NCBI RefSeq assembly: GCF_008639165.1
Contig: NZ_CP029197.1
Coordinates: forward strand, 7,940,001 to 8,004,000
DNA length: 64,000 nt
DNA from: Streptomyces venezuelae ATCC 10712
Lineage (GTDB): Bacteria > Actinomycetota > Actinomycetes > Streptomycetales > Streptomycetaceae
Direction: 5' to 3'
Part shown: one piece after another, positions 49,602 through 59,162 of the stretch
Numbering within the stretch: position 1 is the stretch's first letter
Layout of the letters: each line of letters begins with the position of its first letter
Position numbers and translations under genes: made by a program
The notes under the pieces: generated by a model
What the model was told of the DNA's origin: nothing
Seen by the model: the letters and a program-made list of their open reading frames with translations, nothing else
The model's database searches: none

Positions 49602-51545
49602 TCACTCCGGGACGGGGGGCGTGGCCGTCCGCAGCAGCGGAAGGTTCTTCTCGACGGCCTTCTTCCAGGAGCCGTCGGCGATCATCGCCTCGAGCGCCTT
49701 GCGGACCTCGGCCCGCAGCGGGCTGCCTTTCGGGAGGCCGATGCCGTACGGCTCGTCGGTGAGGCGGAAGCCCGCGAGCTTGAACCGGCCCTTGAACTTG
49801 GGCTGCGCCGCGAAGCCGGCGAGCAGGGCGTCGTCGGTGGAGACGGCGTCGGCGGAGCCCTGGGCCAGGTCGATGACGCATTGCTCGTGGCCGAAGCGTC
49901 CCGCGACCAAGGCCCGCGGGGCGACCCTCTCGATCACGAGGGCGGAGGAGGAATTGATGGCCGAGCAGATCGTCTTGTCGTTGAGGTCCGTCGGGGTTCT
50001 GACCGATGTGTCGCCCGTCGGGAGGAGGACGTCCTGATGGGCGACGAAGTAGGGGCCGACGAAATCGACCTTCTCCTTCCGGGTGGCGTTGATCGTGAAC
50101 GTGGCCACGACGAGGTCGACCTCACCCCCGGTGAGCAGGGCTTCCGGGGTGATCCCGCGCACCTCCCTCCAGGTGATGTCGGCGGGTGCGTGTCCGAGGG
50201 CCCGCGCGACATGGGTCGCCACGTCCACGTCGAAGCCCGAGTGCGACCCGTCGAGGTTCGTCTGGCCGAGGCCGGGCGCGTCGAACTTGATCCCGATGGT
50301 GATCCCGGCGCCGCCGCCGGACGGGTCCGCCGACGGTGCGGCAGGGGAGGAACCCCGGGTGCTGGGCTGCCCCGCGCCGCGGGCGTCGCCCCCGTCGCCC
50401 TTCCCGCCGTCGAGCGGAAGCAGGTTCCAGAGGAGTACACCGCTCAGCACGACGGCAGCGCCGGCCACCCCGGCGTACATCGCACCCCGGCGCTTCCGGA
50501 CGGCCACGAACGGAGCCGGAGCCGCGACGGGCTCAGGGCCCGGCAACGGGTCCGCGCCGGGCACCGTCGGCATCCGCACGGGAGCCGGCGCCGGGGCCTG
50601 CGCCTCGACCGCGGAACCCGCCTCGCACTCGGCCACGGTCTCCGCCTCGGCCACGGCCACGGTCTCCGTCTGGGCTGCGGCCACGGCCTTCGCCTCGGCC
50701 ACGGCCGTGGTCTCCGCCTCCGCCTCCGCCTCGGCTTCGGCGAGCATCCGGTCCAGCGTCTCGGCGTCGGGGCGTGCCGCCGGGTCCCGTACCAGTACGG
50801 CCGTCAGAACCCGCGTGAGCGGTCCGGCGTCGCGCGGCGGTGGCACGTCCTCGCCGAGCACGGCCGCGAGCGTCGCCAGCGTGTTGGCCCGTCGCATCGG
50901 GTTGTGGCCCTCCACGGCGACGTACAGCGTCATCGCCAGCGACCACAGGTCGGCGGCGGGTCCGCCCTCCTCGCCGCCGACCCGCTCGGGCGCCATGTAG
51001 TCGGGCGTGCCGATGATGGAACCGGCGGCGGTGAGGGCGGTGGCCCCCTGGATCGCCGCGATGCCGAAGTCGGTGAGGACGGGCTGTCCGTCGTGCCGCA
51101 GCAGCACGTTCGGGGGCTTGATGTCCCGGTGCTGGATCCCCGCCGCGTGGGCGGCCCGCAGCCCCGCCAGGATTCCGCGGCCCAGCGCGGCCGCCGCGCC
51201 CGGGGCGAGGACGCCCCGGTCGAGCCGGTCCTGGAGCGAGCCGCCGGCGACCAGCTCCATCACCAGCCAGGGGTACGTGCCTTCACCGCCGTCCACGATG
51301 TGATGGATGGTCACGACCCGGGGGTGCGCCACGCGGGCGAGCGCCCTGGCCTCGCGCAGCACCCGGATGCGGAGCTCGCGGGCGGACTCGGGGTCGTACT
51401 CGGCCAGGCGGGGATCGGGCGGTCGGACCTCCTTGAGCGCCACCTCGCGGTGGAGTGCCAGGTCCCGTGCTCGCCACACGGTTCCCATGCCGCCTCCGCC
51501 GAGCCGCGCCACCAGCTCGAAACGACCGTCGACCACCCGTGTCAC
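49602..51545 (-). CDS. Ser/Thr protein kinase fused to a periplasmic-binding-protein domain
   Basis: A 647-residue receptor-like kinase. The kinase domain (residues 1-270) has LGGGGMGTVWRARDLALHRE, VALKEVRPP, the catalytic loop HRDIKPPNVLLRHDGQP, LTDFGIAAIQ and TPDYMAPERV, so it looks active. An acidic Ala/Glu-rich linker follows, then a single membrane helix near residue 355 (RGAMYAGVAGAAVVLSGVLL). Residues 395-640 form a family-3 solute-binding domain (GFDVDVATHVARALGHAPAD; DLVVATFTINATRKEKVDFV), which would sit outside and sense a polar amino-acid-like ligand. GTG 51545 has AGGGGG upstream. Confidence 0.93.
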   Translation of the reverse strand: MTRVVDGRFELVARLGGGGMGTVWRARDLALHREVALKEVRPPDPRLAEYDPESARELRIRVLREARALARVAHPRVVTIHHIVDGGEGTYPWLVMELVAGGSLQDRLDRGVLAPGAAAALGRGILAGLRAAHAAGIQHRDIKPPNVLLRHDGQPVLTDFGIAAIQGATALTAAGSIIGTPDYMAPERVGGEEGGPAADLWSLAMTLYVAVEGHNPMRRANTLATLAAVLGEDVPPPRDAGPLTRVLTAVLVRDPAARPDAETLDRMLAEAEAEAEAETTAVAEAKAVAAAQTETVAVAEAETVAECEAGSAVEAQAPAPAPVRMPTVPGADPLPGPEPVAAPAPFVAVRKRRGAMYAGVAGAAVVLSGVLLWNLLPLDGGKGDGGDARGAGQPSTRGSSPAAPSADPSGGGAGITIGIKFDAPGLGQTNLDGSHSGFDVDVATHVARALGHAPADITWREVRGITPEALLTGGEVDLVVATFTINATRKEKVDFVGPYFVAHQDVLLPTGDTSVRTPTDLNDKTICSAINSSSALVIERVAPRALVAGRFGHEQCVIDLAQGSADAVSTDDALLAGFAAQPKFKGRFKLAGFRLTDEPYGIGLPKGSPLRAEVRKALEAMIADGSWKKAVEKNLPLLRTATPPVPE

Positions 51546-51619
51546 GCGCCGCCCCCTCACCCCGACCCACGCCCCCGCCCGACTCTGTCACACCCGGGAG
51601 GCCGGGGCGGGGGAGTCGC

Positions 51620-53797
51620 CTACGCCCGGGCGAAGACGGCCGTCAAGGTGTGCCCCTTCTCGTCGAAGGTGATCGCCGTCTCGCCCAGGCCGTGCTCCTC
51701 GTCGCCGCCGTACGGCTCTCCGTCGAGCCGCCAGTCGACGAAGACGAACCCGGGGTCGGGCACGGCCGTGGCGACGACGGTGTCGCCGTCGGAGTACGGG
51801 CCGTCCTGCGACAGCGAGACCGAACCGTGGCCGCCCTCGCACTCCACCGTCAGGGCGTGCCTCTTCTGTTCGAAGAGTGCGGTGAGTTCCATGTCGTCGG
51901 CGCCCACGTCGAGGGCGACGGTGTCGTCGTCCCCGGCGCTCGACCCGTCGAGCCGCCAGCCCGCGAAATCCCAGCCGGGGGCCGGCGTGGCCTCGTAGAG
52001 CAGGTCGGCACCTTCGAGTTCGGCGCGCTTGGCGGGGGCCTTCTTCACCGTGCCGCTGCCGATGGTCTTCGTGGTGACCTTCGAGGTCGGTGTGGCGCCC
52101 TTCTTGAACTCGGCCACCAGCGTGTGGTCGCCCGACGGCACGCGGAAGCCGGTCGCGCCGCCCTTGGCGGCCTTGCCGTCGAGCTTCCAGCCGCTGAACA
52201 CGTACCCCTTGGCCGCGACCGCGTGGTGGGTCGTGATCGTCCCCTGCGGGTACGGCCCCGGGGTCGCGGCCTCGACCGTGCCGCCACTCTTGGGCGAGAC
52301 GGAGGAGGTCACCGCGCACATCGCGTCGGAGGACTTCGCCGCCCGGTAGGCGGCCACGGCGGCGCCGGTCCCGCTCAGCACGTCGGAGGTGTCGGACTGG
52401 TCCGGCTTGCCGAGCGGGACGCCGATGGTCTCGCCCCGGTACTTCTGGCGGGGGTTGCTGAAACGGTTGATCCGGGTGCACGCCCCCTTGGTCGCCTTGC
52501 GGCAGCTCGACTCGTACGCCATCACCGACGACCAGTCGCCCTTGGGCGGGAAGTAGCCGGTGGCCCCGTTCTCGGGCTGCACCGGCTGGGTGACCCGGTC
52601 GTGGTCCGCGCTGAGGTTGTGGCCGATCTCGTGGCCCATGGAGTAGCGCGCGATGGCACTCCGCCCGACCACGCTGTAGCCCCAGGCGGCGGTCGAGGGG
52701 CCGGGGTCCTGCGGGGTGTAGCCGAGGCCGCCCGCCTTCCGGCCCGCGGCGATGACGGAGACGACGTCGGCTCCGTACTGGTCGCGCAGCTTCGGGACGT
52801 TGTCGGCCACGCCGTCGCCGGGGGCTGCGATCGCGCCGAGCAGGGAGTTGGTCACCGCGTCCTGGGCCGACGGGACGTCCACCAGAGAGGTGCCGACCAG
52901 ACGCAGCCGGACCTTGGTGCCGCTGGTGGCGAAGGCATCGTTGGCGAGGGCGATGCCCTGGGCCGCGGCCGCCTTGATCTGGCTGTCGCCGCCCGCCTCC
53001 GTGCGGGCGCCGGGGGTGTAGCCGACGAGGGCGTCGACGAGGGCGTACCCCTTGCCTCCCTTGCAAGTCGGCGCGGCGGCCCGGGAGGGTGCGAGCGGTC
53101 CGGCGGCCCTGCGGGCCGCCTCGGCGGCGAGTGCGGCGTTCGGCGGGGCGCCGACGGGCTGCTCGTCCTCGTCGGTGAGGGGGGAGAGCTGAGCGATCGT
53201 CACCCGTCCGGGGGCGAGGGGCTCGACCGCGTACAGGTCGCCGCCGAGCAGGAACTGGGCGGAGAGGATCTCGTTGCCTGGCGTCTTGTCGCAGCCGCCT
53301 TCGAGGGTGAGGACGACGTTCTGGTCGACGGTGCCGGCGACCGTGCCGTGCCAGACGAGTCTTGATCCGACGGTGGACCGGGACTCCTCGACGGCCTGCA
53401 CGGTCAGGTCGTCGAACAGGGGAAACGTTACTTCTCGGCCGTGGGCGGTGCCGCACACGGGAGCGAGGGCCGCGGGCAGGACCCGGGCGACCCGGCCCCG
53501 GACGTACTCCGCGCCGAAGTCCTCCGCGCTGTCCTCGTCCTGGGCCGCCCCCACGTCTCCGGCGCGCGCACTCTCGTAGGTGCGTCCGTTCGCGCTGGTC
53601 CTCCCGGGCGTCCGCCCTCCGCCGTCGGGGCTGAAGGCCCCCGCGGCGACGGCCGCCCTGACGTTCCGTTCGTGCGCCGCGGCCCGGGGCGGCCCGGCCG
53701 CGCCCACGTCCCTGGCGGGGGCGAAGCCGGTGACCGTGGTGACTCCCAGCACCACCGCTCCGAGGGCCACACCGCCGGTCCATCTGTAGCGGGCCAT
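51620..53797 (-). CDS. Secreted zinc metalloprotease (reprolysin-like) with C-terminal InlB-type repeats
   Basis: A 725-residue secreted protease. A signal peptide (MARYRWTGGVALGAVVLGV) is followed by a propeptide, then a metallopeptidase domain with ARYSMGHEIGHNLSADHDR (HExxHxxxxxH, about residue 391) and the met-turn SSVMAYESSC. The C-terminal 220 residues hold three or four 70-residue repeats with the GW.LDG pattern (FSGWKLDG, FAGWRLDG, FVDWRLDG), like InlB-type surface repeats. AGGAGGAAG precedes the ATG. Likely degrades or processes proteins at the cell surface. Confidence 0.92.
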   Translation of the reverse strand: MARYRWTGGVALGAVVLGVTTVTGFAPARDVGAAGPPRAAAHERNVRAAVAAGAFSPDGGGRTPGRTSANGRTYESARAGDVGAAQDEDSAEDFGAEYVRGRVARVLPAALAPVCGTAHGREVTFPLFDDLTVQAVEESRSTVGSRLVWHGTVAGTVDQNVVLTLEGGCDKTPGNEILSAQFLLGGDLYAVEPLAPGRVTIAQLSPLTDEDEQPVGAPPNAALAAEAARRAAGPLAPSRAAAPTCKGGKGYALVDALVGYTPGARTEAGGDSQIKAAAAQGIALANDAFATSGTKVRLRLVGTSLVDVPSAQDAVTNSLLGAIAAPGDGVADNVPKLRDQYGADVVSVIAAGRKAGGLGYTPQDPGPSTAAWGYSVVGRSAIARYSMGHEIGHNLSADHDRVTQPVQPENGATGYFPPKGDWSSVMAYESSCRKATKGACTRINRFSNPRQKYRGETIGVPLGKPDQSDTSDVLSGTGAAVAAYRAAKSSDAMCAVTSSVSPKSGGTVEAATPGPYPQGTITTHHAVAAKGYVFSGWKLDGKAAKGGATGFRVPSGDHTLVAEFKKGATPTSKVTTKTIGSGTVKKAPAKRAELEGADLLYEATPAPGWDFAGWRLDGSSAGDDDTVALDVGADDMELTALFEQKRHALTVECEGGHGSVSLSQDGPYSDGDTVVATAVPDPGFVFVDWRLDGEPYGGDEEHGLGETAITFDEKGHTLTAVFARA

Positions 53798-54183
53798 GTC
53801 TTCCTCCTGGTTCTCTGCGGGAACGAGAAGGAGACTTCCTCGCGGCGAGGCCGTGATCACCTGGCGGTCGGCGGAGTCACCCTCGATGCCGGAGTGTCCT
53901 CCCGAGCTGTGCTCCGCACGGCCGTGCGCCGGGTCCGTGCGCTGTGTGCGCCGCGTGCGCCGGGTGCTTCGAGCGGCCGTGCGCGAGGCCAGCTGGCCCT
54001 GTGCTCCGCGTGGCCCGGCGCCGCTTCCTCCGTACGGCCGTGCAACGACCCTGCCCTACGGCCGTGTCGCGACCCGTCCGTGCGGCCGTACGGCGACCCG
54101 TCCGTACGGCCGTGCCGCGACCCGCCCCCACGGCCTGTCGCGACCCGTCCCTACCGCCGCCCGGCGACCCGTCGTCGCCCGTC
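53798..54183. other. Intergenic region carrying a tandem repeat, no gene
   Basis: 386 bases between the methyltransferase stop and the protease start, both on the minus strand. It holds the minisatellite listed separately and must contain the protease promoter. No gene is supported; the open frames here are products of the repeat. Confidence 0.7.
54032..54150. repeat. 24-base minisatellite, about five copies
   Basis: Units beginning TACGGCCGTG or close variants are spaced by 24 bases from 54032; the consensus core ends in GACCCGTCC. The last copy is shortened. Adjacent sequence on the left (53930-54000) has degenerate GTGCGCCG runs. Confidence 0.9.
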
Positions 54184-54792
54184 TCAGTCCTCCCGTACGG
54201 CCATCGCCAGGAAGCGGGCGTCCTCGTCGACGTACCGGACGAGCCGCCAGCCGGCCTCGGCCAGGACCGGCCGCAGCTGGGGCTCGGCGCGCAGGTCGTC
54301 CGGGGTGATCTGCCGGCCATGGCGGGCCGCGAGAGCGGCGCGGCCGATCGGGTGGAAGAGCGCGAGCCGGCCGCCGGGCCGTACGGCGCGGGCGAGTTCC
54401 CGCAGGCCGGCGACGGGCTCCGCGAGGTGCGAGATGAGCCCGGCCCCGAAGACGGCGTCGAGTGCGCCGTCGCGCACCGGCAGGCGTCCGACGTCGGCGA
54501 GCAGCAGGGTCGCGATGCCCTCCGCGCTGCCGCGCCCGGCGCCGACGGCCTGTTCGAGCATCTCGGGGGTGAGGTCCGCGCCGAGTACGGTCCCGGTGGG
54601 GCCGACGGCGGCGCGGAGCGGCGGGAGGGCCCGCCCGGTGCCGCACCCGGCGTCGAGCACCGCGTCGCCCGGGCGCAGGTCGAGCTCGTCCACCGCGGCC
54701 GCGTACGCGGGACCGTCATCGGGGAACCTGCTGTCCCAGTCGGCGGCGCGGGCGCCGAAGAACTCTCGGACGTGTGTGGGGTCATCGCTCAT
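54184..54792 (-). CDS. Class I SAM methyltransferase
   Basis: A 202-residue methyltransferase. VLDAGCGTGRALPPL is motif I, followed by TGTVLGADLTPEMLEQAVGA and VFGAGLISHLAEPVAGLREL. The C-terminal part ends RFLAMAVRED. The substrate is not clear. The ATG chosen (MSDDPTHV) is one of several nearby in-frame starts. GAACGTTC and CTCGAA...TTCGAG elements in the upstream region suggest a regulated promoter but are not a recognised regulator box. Confidence 0.88.
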   Translation of the reverse strand: MSDDPTHVREFFGARAADWDSRFPDDGPAYAAAVDELDLRPGDAVLDAGCGTGRALPPLRAAVGPTGTVLGADLTPEMLEQAVGAGRGSAEGIATLLLADVGRLPVRDGALDAVFGAGLISHLAEPVAGLRELARAVRPGGRLALFHPIGRAALAARHGRQITPDDLRAEPQLRPVLAEAGWRLVRYVDEDARFLAMAVRED

Positions 54793-54943
54793 GCGCTCAT
54801 GATTCCGTACTCGAAGGTGTGAACGTTCTGTGTGCACGTTCGAGCCCGGCGTGATCGTTCGGGATCATCTCTCTGTCATATTCCATCAGCTTTCGAAATG
54901 CGCCCCTTGTGCGCCCCCTGACGCGCACTAGCGTCCGGGAGCC

Positions 54944-55777
54944 ATGGGACACCTGGACCACGCCACCTTCGGCTGGCTGACACCTGCACTGTCGTACGCG
55001 ATGGCCTGCGTCGGCGCCGCCCTCGGGCTCCGCTGCACCGTGCGCGCGCTCGACGCCACCGGCCGCTCACGGCGCAACTGGCTGCTCACGGCGGCCTCCG
55101 CGATCGGCACCGGCATCTGGACGATGCACTTCGTGGCCATGCTCGGCTTCGGCGTGACGGGCAGCGACATCCGCTACGACGTTCCGCTCACCATCCTCAG
55201 TCTCGTCGTCGCCATGGCGGTCGTCGGTGTCGGCGTCTTCGCCGTCGGCTACGGACGCGACCGGGTCCGCTCGCTGCTGATCGGCGGGCTCACCACGGGC
55301 GTCGGCGTGGCGAGCATGCACTACCTGGGCATGGCCGCCCTCCGGCTCCACGGCGAGGTCAGCTTCGACCCCTTGCTCGTCGGACTCTCGGTGCTCATCG
55401 CCGTCGTCGCCGCCACGGCGGCCCTGTGGGCGGCGCTCAACATCCACTCACCGGCCGCCGTGGCCGTCGCCTCGCTGGTCATGGGGGCGGCCGTCAGCAG
55501 CATGCACTACACGGGCATGTTCGCCGTTCGGGTGGACGTGGTCCCCTCCTCCGCGACCCTCCCCGGAGCCACGGTCATGCAGTTCATCTTCCCGCTGGCC
55601 GTCGGCCTCGGCTCGTACCTCTTCATCACCTCCGCCTTCGTGGCCCTCTCCCCGACGGCCAGGGAACGGGCCGCGTACGCCTCCGCCGGCCGCCTGACCG
55701 AACCGGACGAGCGCGCCGTGGACGTCGCGCCGCCCGGATTCCACACCGCCCGGACCGCCCGCACGCCCCTCAACTGA
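54944..55777 (+). CDS. MHYT-domain membrane sensor
   Basis: A 277-residue protein with seven hydrophobic helices and the MHYT motifs: WTMHFVAMLGFG, ASMHYLGMAAL and SSMHYTGMFAV. The conserved Met/His pairs are thought to bind copper and sense O2, CO or NO. There is no output domain attached, only a short cytoplasmic tail. It lies 118 bases before a conservon operon on the same strand, so signal transfer to CvnA is possible but unproven. GGGAG is only 2 bases from the ATG, which is close. Confidence 0.9.
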   Translation: MGHLDHATFGWLTPALSYAMACVGAALGLRCTVRALDATGRSRRNWLLTAASAIGTGIWTMHFVAMLGFGVTGSDIRYDVPLTILSLVVAMAVVGVGVFAVGYGRDRVRSLLIGGLTTGVGVASMHYLGMAALRLHGEVSFDPLLVGLSVLIAVVAATAALWAALNIHSPAAVAVASLVMGAAVSSMHYTGMFAVRVDVVPSSATLPGATVMQFIFPLAVGLGSYLFITSAFVALSPTARERAAYASAGRLTEPDERAVDVAPPGFHTARTARTPLN

Positions 55778-55895
55778 CCGTCCCCGCCCCATCCCCTCCC
55801 TGTCCCCACCTCATCCCCTCCCTGTTCCGCCCCGTCTCCACCCCACTCGCAGGATCCACCGCACCAGAGCCAGTCGCAGCCGGAACGAGGAGGCC

Positions 55896-58800
55896 ATGCG
55901 AACTCCCCGCAGGACCAAGGGCGCCGAGGCGTCGGCGCCGCCGTCGGCGGCCGCGCGCGGCCGCCGCGCGCACGCCGGGCCGCCCGCCGACGAACCGGGG
56001 GAGCCCACCCCCGAGCCCTCCCCGCACTCCGGACACACGGCCGCCGACGCCACGCCGTCCGCGTCCCAGCGCGGCGAGCCACGCTCGCTTCGCCCCGTGC
56101 GGTACGGCCTACGGCCCCGTACCGTACGCGCCAAGATCGTCTCCCTCCTCATGGTGCCGGTCGTCTCGCTGCTCGCCCTGTGGGGATTCGCCACCGTCAC
56201 CACCGCCCAGGACGTCGCCAGGCTCCGCCAGCTCCAGCGCGTCGACGCCGAGATCCGCGAACCCGTGACGGCCGCGCTCGCCGCCCTCCAGGCCGAACGG
56301 CGCGCCGCCGTACGCCAGGTCGCGGCCCCCGGCGCCGCCCGCGCCGCCGAACTCAAGGACCGGGTGCGCCGCACCGACGAGGCCGTCGACCGGCTCCGCC
56401 TGAGCGACACGCACACCGTCGGTGACGCCGGGGACCTGCCCGGCGACGTCGGCGAGCGGGTGAGCGCGTTCGTCGGCAAGGTCGAGGGCCTCGCCAAGCT
56501 CCGTACCGCCGCCACCGCGGGCCGCGCCGACGGGGACCAGGTGTACGAGGAGTACACCGCCGCGATCTCCGCCGCCTTCGCCGTCGGAGGCGCCCTCACC
56601 GGCATCCAGGACGCCCAACAGGGGTCGGACGCGCGCGTACTCCTGGAATTCGAGCGGGCCGGAGAGATGCTGGCCCGCGAGGACGCCCTCCTCGGCGCCG
56701 CCCACCTGACCGGCCAGTTCACCGCCGACCGGCTCCGCGCCTTCTCCGGCGCCGTCGAGACCCGGCGCACGCTCACCGCCGCCGCCGCCGACCTGCCCGC
56801 CGCCCAGCGGGCCGCGTGGGCGCGGCTCGTCGAGGGCGAGGACCACACCAGGCTCACCCGGGCCGAGGACCGGCTCCGCGCCGCGAGCCCCGGCCGCCCC
56901 GCCGCCCAGGCGGTCACCTCCGCGGACTGGGACGGCACCCTCGCCGCCGTACGGAGCGCTCTCGGCGCCATCGAGACCGGGGCCCGCACCTCCGCGGCCG
57001 ACCGGTCGGACCCCTTCGCCGGCGGAGTGCTCAGCGCGGGCGGCGCGGCGGTCGTCCTCGGCCTCGCGGCCGTCGCCGCCTCCCTCGTCATCTCCGTGCG
57101 CATCGGCCGCGGGCTCGTCGTCGAGCTCGTCAGCCTCCGGAACACCGCCCTCGGCATCGCACGCGGCAAACTCCCCGCCGCCATGCGCCGGTTGCGGGCC
57201 GGCGAGGAGATCGACGTCCAGGCCGAGGCGCCGCCGGGACCCGTCTCCCAGGACGAGATCGGCCAGGTCGGCGAGGCCCTCACCACCGTCCACCGCGCGG
57301 CGCTCTCCGCCGCCGTCGAACGCGCCGAGCTCGCCAGCGGCATCTCCGGGGTCTTCGTGAACCTCGCCCGCCGTAGCCAGGTCCTCGTCCACCGCCAGCT
57401 CAATCTCCTGGACAGCATGGAGCGGCGCGCCGACGACCCCAACGAACTCGGCGACCTCTTCCGGCTCGACCACCTCACCACCCGGATGCGCCGCCACGCC
57501 GAGAGCCTCATCATCCTCTCCGGCGCCGCGCCCGGCCGCGCCTGGCGGATGCCCGTCCCCCTCACCAACGTCGTCCGCGCCGCCGTCTCCGAAATCGAGG
57601 ACTACGCGCGCGTGGAGGTGCGCCGCCTCCCCGAGACGGCCGTCGTCGGCGGCGCCGTCGCCGACCTCACCCACCTCCTCGCCGAGCTCATCGAGAACGC
57701 CGCCCAGTTCTCCCCGCCCCACACCAAGGTGCGGGTCAGCGGTGAACCCGTCGGCAACGGCTACGCCCTGGAGATCGAGGACCGGGGGCTCGGCATGGGC
57801 AAGGAGACGCTCGCCGAGGCCAACGCCCGCATCGCCCAGTCGGAGGCGCTCGACCTCTTCGACAGCGACCGCCTCGGTCTGTTCGTGGTCAGCCGCCTCT
57901 CGTCCCGGCACGAAATCAAGGTCCACCTGCGGACCTCGCCGTACGGCGGCACGACCGCCGTCGTCCTGCTGCCGACCGACCTGCTCCAGGGCGCGCTGCC
58001 CCCGGGCCGCGGGGCGTCGGCGAGCGGCCACGGCCCCGACACACCCCACGCCGGCGTCCCGCAGGTGCGCGATCCCCGGGTGCGGGCCGTGGGGGGAGGC
58101 GCGCCGGGAGCCGACGGCCGACCGGCCGACGACCGCACGACGGAGCACGTCTCCACGGGACACGGCTCCACGGGACACGGGCCCACAGGACACGGCTCCA
58201 CGGGGCATGGGGTTATGGGACTCGGCTCCACGGGCCGGCACGCGACGGGCCATCAGGGGCCGGGCGGCGGTACGACGGACGACGACCGGCCCGGCACCGC
58301 CGAGTTCGGCGGCGGTGGACCCACCGCCGGCCGTCACGGATCCGACCCGCGCAAGGACGCGGCCCGTGCGGCACGCGAGCGCGACGAGGCGCAGCGCGCC
58401 GAAGCCCGCCGCTTCGGAAATCCGCCGGTGCCCCGCCCCCCGGCGCAGGCCGGCCCCACGGCCCTCACCGGCGGCGGCCCCGGCGGGCGCCCCTTCCCGG
58501 CACCCCACCGGACCGCCACGGAGCCGTCGAGCGGCGCGCGCCCCCGGTCCCTGCCCCAGGAGGAGGGCGGCACGCGGCCGCCGGTTCCCCCGCAGGCGGC
58601 CAGGCCGTCCGCACGTCCCCAGCCCTTGCCCCGGCCGACGGTCGTGCCCGCGCTCGCGGCAACCCCGGAGCCGGCGCCGCCGCAGTCGGCACGCCCGGAA
58701 TCGGCGACCCGGGGCTCGGCGACCCGCGACGGGGCGACCCGTGAGTCGGCACCCCCGGACTCGGCAACCGGCAAGCCGGCTCCGCCGTCCGCCCGGGTCA

Positions 58801-59162
58801 CCGAACTGCGCCGCCGCGGGCCCGTCGTACCGCCACCGTCGACGACGACGGACCAGCCGCCCGTCGTCCCGGCGGGGCACGACGCCGCCGGGAGCGAACT
58901 GCCCCGTCGCGTACGGCAGGCAAGCCTCGTCCCGCAGCTGCGCGAGGCTCCCACCCCGGCTCCGTTCGCGGCTCCACCGGTGCCGGGCGCGGACGCCCGT
59001 ACCCCGGAGGTCGTACGGGACCGGATGGCGGCCTACCGGGACGGCTGGCAGCGGGGCGGCGGCCCCGCCCCCGGCAGCAGGCGGCCCCTCGGCACCGGCC
59101 ATGACCTCGGCCACGGCACCACACGACCCGACGCCCCCCGCTCCGAAGGAGACGACGCATGA
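55896..59162 (+). CDS. cvnA: Nitrate/nitrite-sensor-type histidine kinase, conservon CvnA
   Basis: A 1088-residue sensor. A Pro/Ala-rich N-terminus precedes the first membrane helix (IVSLLMVPVVSLLALWGFAT, about residue 82). An extracytoplasmic NIT-type domain (residues 105-370) follows, then a second helix (about 378-400) and HAMP-like region. The kinase part has HRQLNLLDSMERRADDPNEL and RLDHLTTRMRRHAESLIILS, then the ATP-binding LLAELIENAAQFSPPHTKV and DRGLGMGKETLAEANAR. A disordered 400-residue C-terminus contains HGSTGHG-type repeats. GAGGAGG precedes the ATG. It heads the operon of roadblock, DUF742 and GTPase genes, overlapping the next by 4 bases. Confidence 0.93.
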   Translation: MRTPRRTKGAEASAPPSAAARGRRAHAGPPADEPGEPTPEPSPHSGHTAADATPSASQRGEPRSLRPVRYGLRPRTVRAKIVSLLMVPVVSLLALWGFATVTTAQDVARLRQLQRVDAEIREPVTAALAALQAERRAAVRQVAAPGAARAAELKDRVRRTDEAVDRLRLSDTHTVGDAGDLPGDVGERVSAFVGKVEGLAKLRTAATAGRADGDQVYEEYTAAISAAFAVGGALTGIQDAQQGSDARVLLEFERAGEMLAREDALLGAAHLTGQFTADRLRAFSGAVETRRTLTAAAADLPAAQRAAWARLVEGEDHTRLTRAEDRLRAASPGRPAAQAVTSADWDGTLAAVRSALGAIETGARTSAADRSDPFAGGVLSAGGAAVVLGLAAVAASLVISVRIGRGLVVELVSLRNTALGIARGKLPAAMRRLRAGEEIDVQAEAPPGPVSQDEIGQVGEALTTVHRAALSAAVERAELASGISGVFVNLARRSQVLVHRQLNLLDSMERRADDPNELGDLFRLDHLTTRMRRHAESLIILSGAAPGRAWRMPVPLTNVVRAAVSEIEDYARVEVRRLPETAVVGGAVADLTHLLAELIENAAQFSPPHTKVRVSGEPVGNGYALEIEDRGLGMGKETLAEANARIAQSEALDLFDSDRLGLFVVSRLSSRHEIKVHLRTSPYGGTTAVVLLPTDLLQGALPPGRGASASGHGPDTPHAGVPQVRDPRVRAVGGGAPGADGRPADDRTTEHVSTGHGSTGHGPTGHGSTGHGVMGLGSTGRHATGHQGPGGGTTDDDRPGTAEFGGGGPTAGRHGSDPRKDAARAARERDEAQRAEARRFGNPPVPRPPAQAGPTALTGGGPGGRPFPAPHRTATEPSSGARPRSLPQEEGGTRPPVPPQAARPSARPQPLPRPTVVPALAATPEPAPPQSARPESATRGSATRDGATRESAPPDSATGKPAPPSARVTELRRRGPVVPPPSTTTDQPPVVPAGHDAAGSELPRRVRQASLVPQLREAPTPAPFAAPPVPGADARTPEVVRDRMAAYRDGWQRGGGPAPGSRRPLGTGHDLGHGTTRPDAPRSEGDDA

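Noticed and set aside
53877..54822. Frames on both strands over the 24-base minisatellite
   Set aside because: They arise from the GC-rich repeat and the antisense of the methyltransferase; the protein sequence is low complexity.
54792..54943. GAACGTTC and CTCGAA...TTCGAG elements as a LexA box
   Set aside because: The actinobacterial SOS box needs GAAC and GTTC separated by four bases; here the half-sites are directly joined or too far apart.
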